Positions 1 to 8,007 of a DNA stretch of 64,000 nucleotides are shown here, one piece after another (the first letter of the stretch is position 1; every line of letters starts with the position of its first letter). Both the position numbers and the translations under genes were made by a program. The notes beneath the pieces were generated by a model. It worked only from the letters and a program-made list of their open reading frames with translations. It had not been told where the DNA came from and ran no database searches. The stretch spans positions 62,001-126,000 of the forward strand of contig NZ_FMDM01000014.1 of the NCBI RefSeq assembly GCF_900090105.1. Direction: 5' to 3'. This DNA comes from Micromonospora humi. GTDB taxonomy: Bacteria; Actinomycetota; Actinomycetes; Mycobacteriales; Micromonosporaceae.

Positions 1-1695
1 GCCGGCTCCTGGTTCGGTTACCAGCAGCTGGCCGGCCCGAGTTGTTCGGGCCGGATCGAGCTGTCCGTGTCGGCCGCCCCGGAGATCGCCCCCGCGGTCC
101 GCGGCGCCGCCGACGACTGGGTTGCCAACGGCGCGGCCGTCGGCGGCACCTGCATCGCGGTGAACGTCCTCTCCGCCGAGTCGGTCGACGTGGCCGCCGC
201 CGTGGCGAGCAAGCACGGCGCCACGCTCGCCGGAGTCGGGCAGGCCAGCGGCACCGCGGTCACCCCCGACGTCTGGGTGCCCGACTCGTCGACCTGGCTG
301 GTGCGGCTCAAGGCGGGCGGCGCCAGCGCCTTCGCGCCGGCCAACGGCGCCTCGATCGCGCGCAGCCCGGTGGTGGTCGCGCTGCCCGAGCCGGTGGCCA
401 CCCGGATCGGCTGGCCGAACAAGGAACTGCGCTGGTCCGACATGCTCGACCAGGTCACCGCCAGCAAGCCGCTGCGGGCCGGCATCGTCGAGCCGACCCA
501 GGACGCGGCCGGCCTGTCCGGCCTGCTCTCGCTGACCGCTGCGGCCAGCTCCACCGGCGAGGCCGGCTCCCCGAAGGCGCAGGAGGCGATGGTCGGGGCG
601 CTGCGCGCGCTCGCCACCAACCGCTCCTCGCTGCGGCAGGACCTGCTCGCGCGGTTCCCGCGTTCGACCGACCCGACGGCCATCGCCAACGGGTTGGGCG
701 CGGCGGCACTGTCCGAGGAGGACGTGATCGCCTACAACAACACGAAGCCGCCGATCAAGCTGGCCGCGCTCTACCTGGATCCGGCGCCGATCCCGCTGGA
801 CTTCCCGTTCGCGGTGCTGCCCGGCATCGAGCCGAGCAAGGCCTCGGCCGCGCGGGTGCTCTTCGAGGCGCTGCGCTCGCCCGACTTCAAGGACCGGCTC
901 GCGGCGCAGGCGCTGCGTGCCCCGGACGGCAACTGGGGCAGCGGCTTCCAGGCGCCGACCGGCGCGCCGAGCCCGGCCAACGGCGGTGAGAAGCAGGTCC
1001 CGCCGTCCGGTCAGGGCGGCGCGGCCGACCTCGACCCGGTCGCCATCTCGACCGCGACCACCACCTGGTCGGTGGCCACCCAGTCCGGCCGGATGCTCTG
1101 CGTCATCGACGTGTCCGGTTCGATGAAGAAGCCGGTCGCCACCGCCAACGGGGCGAGTCGTGAGCAGGTCACCGTCGCGGCGGCGAGCCAGGGCCTGGGG
1201 CTCTTCGACGACTCCTGGTCGATCGGCCTGTGGACCTTCTCCACGAACCTCCAGGGCTCGCAGGACTGGAAGGAGCTGGTCGGGATCCGGCCGCTGTCGA
1301 GCAACCGGGGCGAGTTGCAGCGCGGCCTCGCCTCGATCCGGCCCTCCAGCGGCAACACCGGTCTCTACGACACCGTGCTCGCGGCGTACAAGAAGGTCCA
1401 GCAGGACTGGGAACCCGGCAAGGTCAACTCGATCGTGCTCTTCACCGACGGCAAGAACGAGGACGACGCCAACGGCATCTCGCAGAAGGGTCTGCTCGCG
1501 CAGATCAAGAAGCTCCGGGACGACGAGCAGCCGGTGCAGGTGATCATCATCGGTATCGGCACCGAGGTGAACCGGGCCGAGCTCAAGTCCATCACGGACG
1601 CCGCCGGCGGTGGTGCCTTCGTGACCACCGACCCCAGCAAGATCGGTGAGATCTTCCTCCAGGCGATCGCGCTGCGGCCCCCCGCACCGCGCTGA
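1..1695 (+). CDS. Substrate-binding and VWA domain protein (5' end outside window)
   Basis: The frame is open from base 1, so the gene starts upstream; 564 residues are visible. The first ~310 residues look like a bacterial extracellular solute-binding domain of the kind fused to VWA domains in actinobacteria. A Gly/Pro/Ala-rich linker (about residues 315-345) leads to a von Willebrand factor A domain with the MIDAS start DVSGSM near residue 370 and the strand VLFTDGKNED further on. Such proteins are usually membrane-anchored or secreted and bind a metal-dependent ligand; the ligand is unknown here. The missing N-terminus probably holds the signal or transmembrane segment. A strong hairpin terminator follows. 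Family assignment is confident, biological role is not. Confidence 0.85.
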   Translation, partial: AGSWFGYQQLAGPSCSGRIELSVSAAPEIAPAVRGAADDWVANGAAVGGTCIAVNVLSAESVDVAAAVASKHGATLAGVGQASGTAVTPDVWVPDSSTWLVRLKAGGASAFAPANGASIARSPVVVALPEPVATRIGWPNKELRWSDMLDQVTASKPLRAGIVEPTQDAAGLSGLLSLTAAASSTGEAGSPKAQEAMVGALRALATNRSSLRQDLLARFPRSTDPTAIANGLGAAALSEEDVIAYNNTKPPIKLAALYLDPAPIPLDFPFAVLPGIEPSKASAARVLFEALRSPDFKDRLAAQALRAPDGNWGSGFQAPTGAPSPANGGEKQVPPSGQGGAADLDPVAISTATTTWSVATQSGRMLCVIDVSGSMKKPVATANGASREQVTVAAASQGLGLFDDSWSIGLWTFSTNLQGSQDWKELVGIRPLSSNRGELQRGLASIRPSSGNTGLYDTVLAAYKKVQQDWEPGKVNSIVLFTDGKNEDDANGISQKGLLAQIKKLRDDEQPVQVIIIGIGTEVNRAELKSITDAAGGGAFVTTDPSKIGEIFLQAIALRPPAPR

Positions 1696-1712
1696 CCTGT
1701 GAGTCAGCGATA

Positions 1713-1750
1713 GCCTTCCGCCGTACCGGGAATCCGGTACGGCGGAAGGC
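1713..1750 (+). terminator. Strong hairpin terminator after the VWA gene
   Basis: A perfect 17-bp stem (1713-1729 with 1734-1750) closes a 4-base GAAT loop 17 bases after the upstream stop codon. No long T-run follows, as is common for actinomycete terminators. Confidence 0.8.
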
Positions 1751-1909
1751 TTCCCGGGTCAAGGTACGAGAAGTGAACTGACGGTAATGTGTCCGAATCA
1801 ATCGGTAACCATAATTGTCCTGGCATGATGTCCGGGTGCCTCGACCGCGGGTCCCGGGGCGGGACCGGACGGGAACGGGGCGGTCGGTGAGTTGAGTGGG
1901 GGAGGGCCG

Positions 1910-3391
1910 GTGACCTCGGCGACGCTGTTGACTCCTGCCAGGACGTCGCGACCCGGGGGTGAGCGACCCGGTGCGACGACACGAGCCGCGGAACGGGCCT
2001 ACATCCGGGTCCTGGTGGTGCTCGACACCGCCGTGCTGGCCGTGGCCATCCTGGTCGGCTACCTGGCCCGGTTCGGTGACGAGCAGCCCAGCGGCTCCGA
2101 GATCCCCTACGTGGTGGTCGCCCCGGTGCTCCTGCTGGTCTGGCTGGTGTCGCTCAAGGCCATGCGCTGTTACGACGACCAGGTGCTCGGCTACGGCGCG
2201 GACGAATACCGCCGGGTCAGCGCGGCCAGCCTGCGGCTGGCCGGCGGCATCGCGATCGCCGGCTACATCGCCGACGTCGGAGTGTCCCGGGGCTTCCTGG
2301 CCATCTCCTTCGCGGTCGGCACCATCGGGCTGGAGGTGGCGCGGTTCGCCGCCCGCAAGCGGTTGCACCGGGCCCGTGACCGGGGCGCCGGCTGGTCCCG
2401 CAAGGTGCTGGTGGTCGGCGACACCGCGCACGTGCTGGAGCTGGTGCACACGCTGCGTCGGGAGCCCTACGCCGGCTACCAGGTGGTCGGCGCCTGCATC
2501 CCGGACGCGCTGCTCGCCCCGGTGCCGCAGCGCCTCGGCGACGTGCCGGTGGTCGGGTCGTTCCGGGGCATCCCGGAGGCGGCCACCGCGATCGGCGCGG
2601 ACACGGTGGCGGTCACCGCCTCCGGTGAGCTGACCGCGACCCGGCTGCGCCGCCTCGGCTGGCAGTTGGAGGGCACCGGGGTCGACCTGGTGGTGGCTCC
2701 GGCGTTGACCGACGTGGCCGGCCCGCGCATCCACACCCGGCCGGTCGCCGGCCTGCCGCTGATCCACGTCGAGGCGCCCGAGTTCCGCGGCGCCCGCAAG
2801 CTCGTCAAGGGCTTCGTCGACCGGTCGCTCTCGCTGATCGCCCTGCTCCTGCTGTCGCCGTTGCTGGCGGTGCTCGCGCTCGCCATCAAGCTGGACAGCC
2901 GCGGCCCGGTGCTGTTCCGGCAGACCCGGGTCGGCCAGGGCGGCGAGGAGTTCGGGGTCTTCAAGTTCCGCACCATGGTGGTCAACGCCGATGCCCTGCT
3001 CGCCGAGCTGGCCGCGCGCAACGAGACCGACGGCCTGATGTTCAAGATGCGCGACGACCCCCGGGTGACCCGGACGGGCCGGCTGCTGCGCAGGTGGTCG
3101 CTGGACGAGCTGCCCCAGCTCGCCAACGTGCTGCTCGGCCAGATGAGCCTGGTGGGTCCGCGCCCGCCGCTGCCCTCCGAGGTGGCCCGCTACGACGGCG
3201 ACGTGGCCCGCCGACTGCTGGTCAAGCCGGGCATGACCGGTCTCTGGCAGGTCAGCGGCCGGTCCGACCTCAGCTGGGAGGACGGCATCCGGCTGGACCT
3301 CTACTACGTGGAGAACTGGTCGCTCGCCGCCGACCTGACCATCCTCTGGAAGACGTTCGGGGCGGTGCTGGGCAGCCGCGGCGCCTACTGA
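1910..3391 (+). CDS. Exopolysaccharide polyprenyl glycosylphosphotransferase
   Basis: Transfers a sugar-1-phosphate from a nucleotide sugar to undecaprenyl phosphate, the first step of a polysaccharide repeat unit, at the membrane. The N-terminal third has hydrophobic membrane segments, the middle is a CoA-binding-like Rossmann region (KVLVVGDTAHVLELV), and the last ~200 residues are the bacterial sugar transferase domain with FKFRTMVVNAD, the DELPQLANVLLGQMSLVGPRP block and KPGMTGLWQVSGRS. I chose GTG 1910 because GGGGGAGGG (1898-1905) lies just upstream; an in-frame TTG at 1892 is possible. About 493 residues, normal for the WcaJ/CpsE family. It stands alone, with no glycosyltransferase cluster nearby, and its stop overlaps the convergent gene by 7 bp. 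Confidence 0.9.
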   Translation: MTSATLLTPARTSRPGGERPGATTRAAERAYIRVLVVLDTAVLAVAILVGYLARFGDEQPSGSEIPYVVVAPVLLLVWLVSLKAMRCYDDQVLGYGADEYRRVSAASLRLAGGIAIAGYIADVGVSRGFLAISFAVGTIGLEVARFAARKRLHRARDRGAGWSRKVLVVGDTAHVLELVHTLRREPYAGYQVVGACIPDALLAPVPQRLGDVPVVGSFRGIPEAATAIGADTVAVTASGELTATRLRRLGWQLEGTGVDLVVAPALTDVAGPRIHTRPVAGLPLIHVEAPEFRGARKLVKGFVDRSLSLIALLLLSPLLAVLALAIKLDSRGPVLFRQTRVGQGGEEFGVFKFRTMVVNADALLAELAARNETDGLMFKMRDDPRVTRTGRLLRRWSLDELPQLANVLLGQMSLVGPRPPLPSEVARYDGDVARRLLVKPGMTGLWQVSGRSDLSWEDGIRLDLYYVENWSLAADLTILWKTFGAVLGSRGAY

Positions 3392-4533
3392 GGCGGGCCG
3401 GCCTCCGGCTGCGGGCCCAGCCAGTCCAGGCAGACCACCACCGCGTCGTCCACCAGGTCACCGGCGACGAAGGCCCGCAGGTCGCCGATCAGCGACCGGA
3501 CCGCGTCCAGCGGCTCCAGCGGGCCGGTCCGGCGCAGGAACCGGTCCAGGGCCGACTCGCCGTAGCGGACCCGGTCCGAGGTGGCGTCGATCACCCCGTC
3601 GCTGACCACGAAGAGCCGGTCCCCACGGTCCAGCTGGAACCGCTGCTCCCGGTAGTCGGTGCCGTCGAACATGCCGAGCGGGAACTGCTTGTCCAGCGTC
3701 TGCTGGGCCACCTCGCCGGCGCGCAGCCGGATCAGGTGCGGTGAGCCGGCGTCGACCGCGGTCAGCGTCCCGGTGGCCAGGTCCAGCTCCATCAGGAGCA
3801 CGGAGAGGTGCTGCCCACCCCGGTGCTGTGCGTAGATCGCCTGGTCGGCCAGGGCGGCCTGGTCGGCCAGACCGAGCCCGGCCCGGCGCGCGTTGCGCAG
3901 CGCGTAGGTGGCCAGCGAGGTGAGCAGCGCCGCGGCCACCCCCTCGCCGAAGCCGTTCAGCACCGCCAGCCGGAGCCGGTGGCCGTCGTCCGACCAGTCG
4001 AAGCTGTCCCCGCGCACCGCGTACGCCGGTTCGAGCTGGCCGGCCAGGCTGAACGACGGGCGGATCCGGCTGCGCCCGGGCAGCAGGTCCCACTGCATCT
4101 CGGCGGCCAGGGTGAGCCGCCGGCTGCGCCGGTTGGTCAGGTAGATGTCGGTGGTCGACGTGACGGCGGCCAGTTCGTGCCCGAGAACGGTGGCGATGGT
4201 GTCCAGCTCGTGGCGGGCGGACCGGTCGGCCGGCATCGGCGAGACCCGCAGCACGCCGCGTCGCTCGCCCCGCATCCCGACCGGGAACCAGCCGGTGCCG
4301 TCGGCGACGATCGGCTCCTGCTGGTCGAAGGCGTGCCAGGCGGGGTGGCCGGGGCCGGTGAGCGCCTCGCCGCCGCCCAGCGGCAGCAGCTCGGCGAGCC
4401 GGTAGTCGACCTGGTACAGCTCGGTGCGGGTGATCCCGTACGTGCGCCGCAGCTCGGCGGCGAGCCGGTCGACGATGAGATCGGTCGGCGCATCGGTCAG
4501 GATCTGACGCGCGCGTGCCTCCGGTTCGCTCAT
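3385..4533 (-). CDS. SpoIIE-type PP2C phosphatase with degenerate metal site
   Basis: A 382-residue cytoplasmic protein. Residues ~1-150 look like a GAF-type sensory domain; the C-terminal ~230 residues match the SpoIIE/PP2C fold (EMQWDLLPG entry helix, SDGVIDATSD, DDAVVVCLD). The usual GGDxYD motif reads RGDSFD, and the GDVxGKG loop reads LNGFGEG, so one metal-binding Asp aligns with Asn. This may be a weak or inactive phosphatase acting as a regulator; that is inference. ATG 4533 is preceded by GGAG at good spacing. It is divergent from a MarR regulator (56 bp apart) and close to a second, intact SpoIIE phosphatase, which suggests one signalling island. Confidence 0.8.
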   Translation of the reverse strand: MSEPEARARQILTDAPTDLIVDRLAAELRRTYGITRTELYQVDYRLAELLPLGGGEALTGPGHPAWHAFDQQEPIVADGTGWFPVGMRGERRGVLRVSPMPADRSARHELDTIATVLGHELAAVTSTTDIYLTNRRSRRLTLAAEMQWDLLPGRSRIRPSFSLAGQLEPAYAVRGDSFDWSDDGHRLRLAVLNGFGEGVAAALLTSLATYALRNARRAGLGLADQAALADQAIYAQHRGGQHLSVLLMELDLATGTLTAVDAGSPHLIRLRAGEVAQQTLDKQFPLGMFDGTDYREQRFQLDRGDRLFVVSDGVIDATSDRVRYGESALDRFLRRTGPLEPLDAVRSLIGDLRAFVAGDLVDDAVVVCLDWLGPQPEAGPPQ

Positions 4534-4589
4534 CTTTGCTCCTTTGCACAGGTCGCCGGCCTGGTCCGGGGAGTAGTGTCGGGCCCACC

Positions 4590-5207
4590 ATGACCGAAGA
4601 GCCCGGTCCCGTGGGACCTGAAGCGAGTATGTCCGCCGCCCTGGACGAGGCAGCGGGCACCCTGCTCGGCGTCTGGGAGGCGGCCCGGGAGCAGACCACC
4701 AGCCGGCTCTCCGGGGCACAGTTGCGCGCGGTCATGGTCGTCGAGCAGCACGACGGGATCAACCTCCGTCGGCTCGCCACGCTCACCGACATGCTGCTCT
4801 CCTCCGCCAGCCGGCTCTGCGACCGCCTGGTGGCCGCCGGCATGCTGGAGCGGGAGCCGGGCCGCCACGACCGCCGGGAGATCTCGCTGCACCTCACCCC
4901 GGAGGCCGAGCGGCTCCTCGCCGAGCTGCGCGCCGACCGGCGGCGTCGCCTGGCGCGGATCCTCGGCGCGATGAGCCCGGACGGGCGGGCGGCGTTGCTG
5001 CGCGGGATGCGCGAGTTCGACGAGATCGGCCGCCGGGGGGCGGCGGCGGTCGCCGGAGGCTGGCCGGTGTTGCAGCCGTCGGGCGAGCGGCTCGGTGATC
5101 CCCTGGCCGACCTGGCGGCGCCGCCCCGGTCCGGCGGGCCGGCGCTGACCCGACGACCCGGCGAGCCGATCCCGCCCGACGAACCCCCGGTGATCCGCAC
5201 CGCCTGA
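4590..5207 (+). CDS. MarR-family transcriptional regulator
   Basis: About 205 residues with a MarR winged helix: LRAVMVVEQHDGINLRRLA, then the recognition region SSASRLCDRLVAAGMLERE and the wing DRREISLHLTPEAERLL. The C-terminal 55 residues are Pro/Gly/Ala-rich and look disordered, longer than a typical MarR of about 150 residues. ATG 4590 is used; an in-frame ATG at 4629 is a good alternative because no clear Shine-Dalgarno precedes 4590 (a TAGTGT hexamer at 4573-4578 could allow a very short leader). It is divergent from the degenerate SpoIIE gene, so both may be controlled from the 56-bp spacer. Its ligand is unknown. Confidence 0.87.
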   Translation: MTEEPGPVGPEASMSAALDEAAGTLLGVWEAAREQTTSRLSGAQLRAVMVVEQHDGINLRRLATLTDMLLSSASRLCDRLVAAGMLEREPGRHDRREISLHLTPEAERLLAELRADRRRRLARILGAMSPDGRAALLRGMREFDEIGRRGAAAVAGGWPVLQPSGERLGDPLADLAAPPRSGGPALTRRPGEPIPPDEPPVIRTA

Positions 5208-5215
5208 CGTCGCGT

Positions 5216-6211
5216 TCAGCCGGTTGCGACCGCGGCCCGGGCGTTCCGCAGTCGCGCGGCCACCCGGGGATGCTCGGCCAGGGCCCGCTCCAGGGCGGCG
5301 AGCACGTCGTCGAGCAGGCGCCGGCCGCCCCGGGCGGTGAGCGCCTCCTCCTGCCACCCGAGGAAGTCCAGCAGCAGCCGGTCGTCGTCCACCCGCGCCG
5401 TCGCGATCAGCGCGTCCACCAGGTGCGCGATGCCGGACGCGACGTCCTCGGCGGCCTCCTCCGGCACGTCCACCGCCGCCAGCGCGAGCCGGACCAGTTC
5501 CCGCCGGCGGTGCAGCACCGCCACGTACGCGTCGTCCGCCGGCGGTGGCGGTGGGCCGGTGTGCGTGCCGGCGGGCAGCGGCCCGGACAGCAGCCGCACC
5601 GCGTCCCGGGCGCTGGCCCCCCAGGCCGCCGCGCCGATCGCCGTCGCCCATCGGCCCTCGGGGCCGAAGCCGGGACCACCGGCCAGCACCGGCACCCCGG
5701 CGGCCCGACTGGCCTCCACCATCCGCGCCGCCCGGACCAACCGGTTGGGTTGTACGCAGCTCAGCAGCACCGCGTCGGGGCCCGTCTGGTGCAGGTAGGA
5801 GACCAGGTGCCGGGCCGGCACGCTGGCACCCAGGAACGTCACCCGCCAGCCGGCCGCCCGGACCACCTCGCTGACGATCCGGGCCGCCAACGCGTGCCAC
5901 TCGCCCTCGACGCAGGCCACCACCACGTGCCCACGGCGCGGCGCGCCGACGGCCGTACCCAGCGCGTCGACCACCAGCTCGCTGACGTGGGTGGCGGCGT
6001 GTTCCTGGGCGACGCTCCAGGAACCGGTGAGCCAGCGTCGCCCGATCTCCCGCTGGGCCACCGCGACCAGGTCGACCAGGACGTCCGCGACCGAGCAGCC
6101 CTCCGCCAGCAGGCCCCGGGCCAACGCCACGGCGCCGGCCCGGTCGGCCCGTTCCAGGTGCTCGAGGTACGCGGCCAGGGTCGCCGGCCCGATCCGGCCG
6201 CCCGGACTCAC
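5216..6211 (-). CDS. B12-binding protein with CarH/LitR-like light-sensor motif
   Basis: 331 residues from GTG 6211, which overlaps the stop of the upstream SpoIIE gene (GTGA), so the two are translationally coupled. Residues ~10-90 form the four-helix cap of cobalamin-binding modules and contain W60-x9-E70-H71, the motif that in CarH-type photoreceptors packs over adenosylcobalamin. Residues ~93-210 are the B12-binding Rossmann domain; the base-off DxHxxG motif is present as E-W-H-A-L-A with His106 as candidate lower ligand. The last ~120 residues are helical and of no family I recognise. No DNA-binding domain is present, unlike CarH. Inference: a cobalamin or light sensor that acts through the coupled phosphatase. 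A corrinoid-methyltransferase shuttle is less likely as no methyltransferase is nearby. Confidence 0.82.
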   Translation of the reverse strand: MSPGGRIGPATLAAYLEHLERADRAGAVALARGLLAEGCSVADVLVDLVAVAQREIGRRWLTGSWSVAQEHAATHVSELVVDALGTAVGAPRRGHVVVACVEGEWHALAARIVSEVVRAAGWRVTFLGASVPARHLVSYLHQTGPDAVLLSCVQPNRLVRAARMVEASRAAGVPVLAGGPGFGPEGRWATAIGAAAWGASARDAVRLLSGPLPAGTHTGPPPPPADDAYVAVLHRRRELVRLALAAVDVPEEAAEDVASGIAHLVDALIATARVDDDRLLLDFLGWQEEALTARGGRRLLDDVLAALERALAEHPRVAARLRNARAAVATG

Positions 6212-7962
6212 GACGCCGCCACGGCCAGCATGGCGATGTCGTCGTGCGGCTGCCCGTCGAGCCACTCGTCGACGAGTTGGAGCACCCGGTCGACCAGCGC
6301 GGCCGGCGGCAGCCCGGCCCCGGAGGCGAGCGCCTGGCGCAGCCGGTCGTCGCCGAACATGGCCAGCTCGGTGGGGCCGCCCCGGGCCTCGGTCACCCCG
6401 TCGGTGTACGCCAGCAGCAGGTCGCCCGGGGCCAGTCGCACCTCCGCCTCCGCGAACCTCGCCGCGGTCAGCGCGCCCACCGGCATGCCGCCCACCCGCA
6501 CCACGTCGATCCCGCCGCCGGCGCGGATCACCAGGGGCGCGGGGTGCCCACCACCGGCCACCCGGACCAGCAGCCCGCCGTCGGGTTGCCGGTCCAGCGT
6601 CCCGAGCAGGAGCGTGGTGAACTGGGCCCGGGCGGCCGCGCCCGGCGCGTCCAGCAGCGCCCGGTTGAGCAGCGCGATCAGCTCCCGGGGACGCTGCTCG
6701 ACCAGGCGCAGCGTCTGCAACGACTGGCGGACCCGGCCGGTGAGCACCGCCGCGCCCACCCCCTTGCCGCAGACGTCACCGAGCGCGAAGAGGCCGCCGG
6801 TCGGGGTGGGGAACAGGTCGTAGAAGTCGCCGCCGATGCGCAGGCTGTCCCCGGCGGCGCGGTAGCCGCCGGCCAGGGTCACCCCGTCCAGGTGCGGCAG
6901 CTTCGGCGGGAGCAGGCTGTTCTGCAGGACCCGGGCCAGGTGGGTCTGCTCGCCGTACAGTTCGGCAGCGGCCAGCGCGGCGCCGGCCCGGCCGGCGAAC
7001 TCCCGGGCCAGCGCGATCTCCCGCTGGTCGAATCCGGCGCGGTCGGGGCGGCGGGCCAGGATCAGTGCGCCGGCCGGCCCACCGGCGCTGGGCATGGGGC
7101 TGATCAGCACGGTGCCCGGGCGGCCGAAGCCCGCCGGCAGCACCTCGGCCAGGTCGGCCAGCTCGGCGTCGAGCCAGGGACTGGGCTCGGTGAGGTCGCC
7201 TTCGAGCGCCTCGACCAGGCCGGGGACCGATTCCGCCGTACGCCAGCCGGCCACGCCGGTGACCGGGGTGGACTCGCCGTCGGCGCACCGGATCCAGTGC
7301 GGCTCGTCCTCGGCCGGTGGCGGCGGCCGGTGCACCACCACGGCGACGTCGGCCAGGTAGGGCACCGGCAGGGTCACCGCGGTGCGCAGGGTCTGCTCCC
7401 GGTGCAGGGAGAGCCCGAGCCGGCTGCCGGCCCGGGCCAGGAAGGCGGTGCGGGAGCGCTCGGCGAGCAGCGCGTCCGTGCGGGCCTGCTCCTCGGTGAC
7501 GTCCCGCACATACCAGGCGCAGCGGTCGCCGGCCAGCTCGCGGCGCAGGCCGCGCAACCGCCGGCCGTGATGCTCGGTCTCGAACGTGTCGGCGCCGTCG
7601 CGGGCCGCCTCGGCCAGCGCCGGCACCCGGCACCCGGCCAGGCCCACGCCGGGCGTCAGCTCGGGGAGCAGCTCCGCCGCCATGGCGTTGACCAGTGTCA
7701 CCACGCCGGCCGGGTCGATCGTGACGACCGCCTCGGCCAGCCCGTCCAGCAGCTCGCGGGCGAGCCGGTCGTCGGCCGGCAGCGCGGCCCCGGCCACCCG
7801 CCGGGGTCGTTTCCGGGGGACGGGTCCACCGCCGCTGACCGGCCCGGCGACACCGCCCCGGCGTGCGGCGGTCACCGCCGGTGGCCGGGCGCTTCGGCCG
7901 GTCGACCGGTGTGCATGCTGTCGGTGCGCTCCTCGCTCGGCGGACAGGTTGCCTCCCGGCAA
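6208..7962 (-). CDS. PAS-GAF-SpoIIE protein phosphatase
   Basis: A PP2C-type serine/threonine phosphatase of the RsbU/SpoIIE class, which normally dephosphorylates an anti-anti-sigma factor. A PAS-like segment is at ~60-160 (AVVTIDPAGVVTLVNAMAAE), a GAF domain at ~165-330, and SpoIIE at ~350-584 with the intact metal motifs IGGDFYD and GDVCGKG and the late AYTDGVTEARGG. No STAS or HATPase partner is in the window. The longest frame begins at TTG 7962; the first ~55 residues are low-complexity, so a GTG further in could be the true start. Coupled by GTGA overlap to the B12-binding gene downstream. 45 bp separate it from the ROK regulator upstream. Confidence 0.88.
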   Translation of the reverse strand: MPGGNLSAERGAHRQHAHRSTGRSARPPAVTAARRGGVAGPVSGGGPVPRKRPRRVAGAALPADDRLARELLDGLAEAVVTIDPAGVVTLVNAMAAELLPELTPGVGLAGCRVPALAEAARDGADTFETEHHGRRLRGLRRELAGDRCAWYVRDVTEEQARTDALLAERSRTAFLARAGSRLGLSLHREQTLRTAVTLPVPYLADVAVVVHRPPPPAEDEPHWIRCADGESTPVTGVAGWRTAESVPGLVEALEGDLTEPSPWLDAELADLAEVLPAGFGRPGTVLISPMPSAGGPAGALILARRPDRAGFDQREIALAREFAGRAGAALAAAELYGEQTHLARVLQNSLLPPKLPHLDGVTLAGGYRAAGDSLRIGGDFYDLFPTPTGGLFALGDVCGKGVGAAVLTGRVRQSLQTLRLVEQRPRELIALLNRALLDAPGAAARAQFTTLLLGTLDRQPDGGLLVRVAGGGHPAPLVIRAGGGIDVVRVGGMPVGALTAARFAEAEVRLAPGDLLLAYTDGVTEARGGPTELAMFGDDRLRQALASGAGLPPAALVDRVLQLVDEWLDGQPHDDIAMLAVAAS

Positions 7963-8007
7963 GCGTACCGAGCGGGTACGACGAATGCCCGTCGAGGACG
8001 GCTCCGA

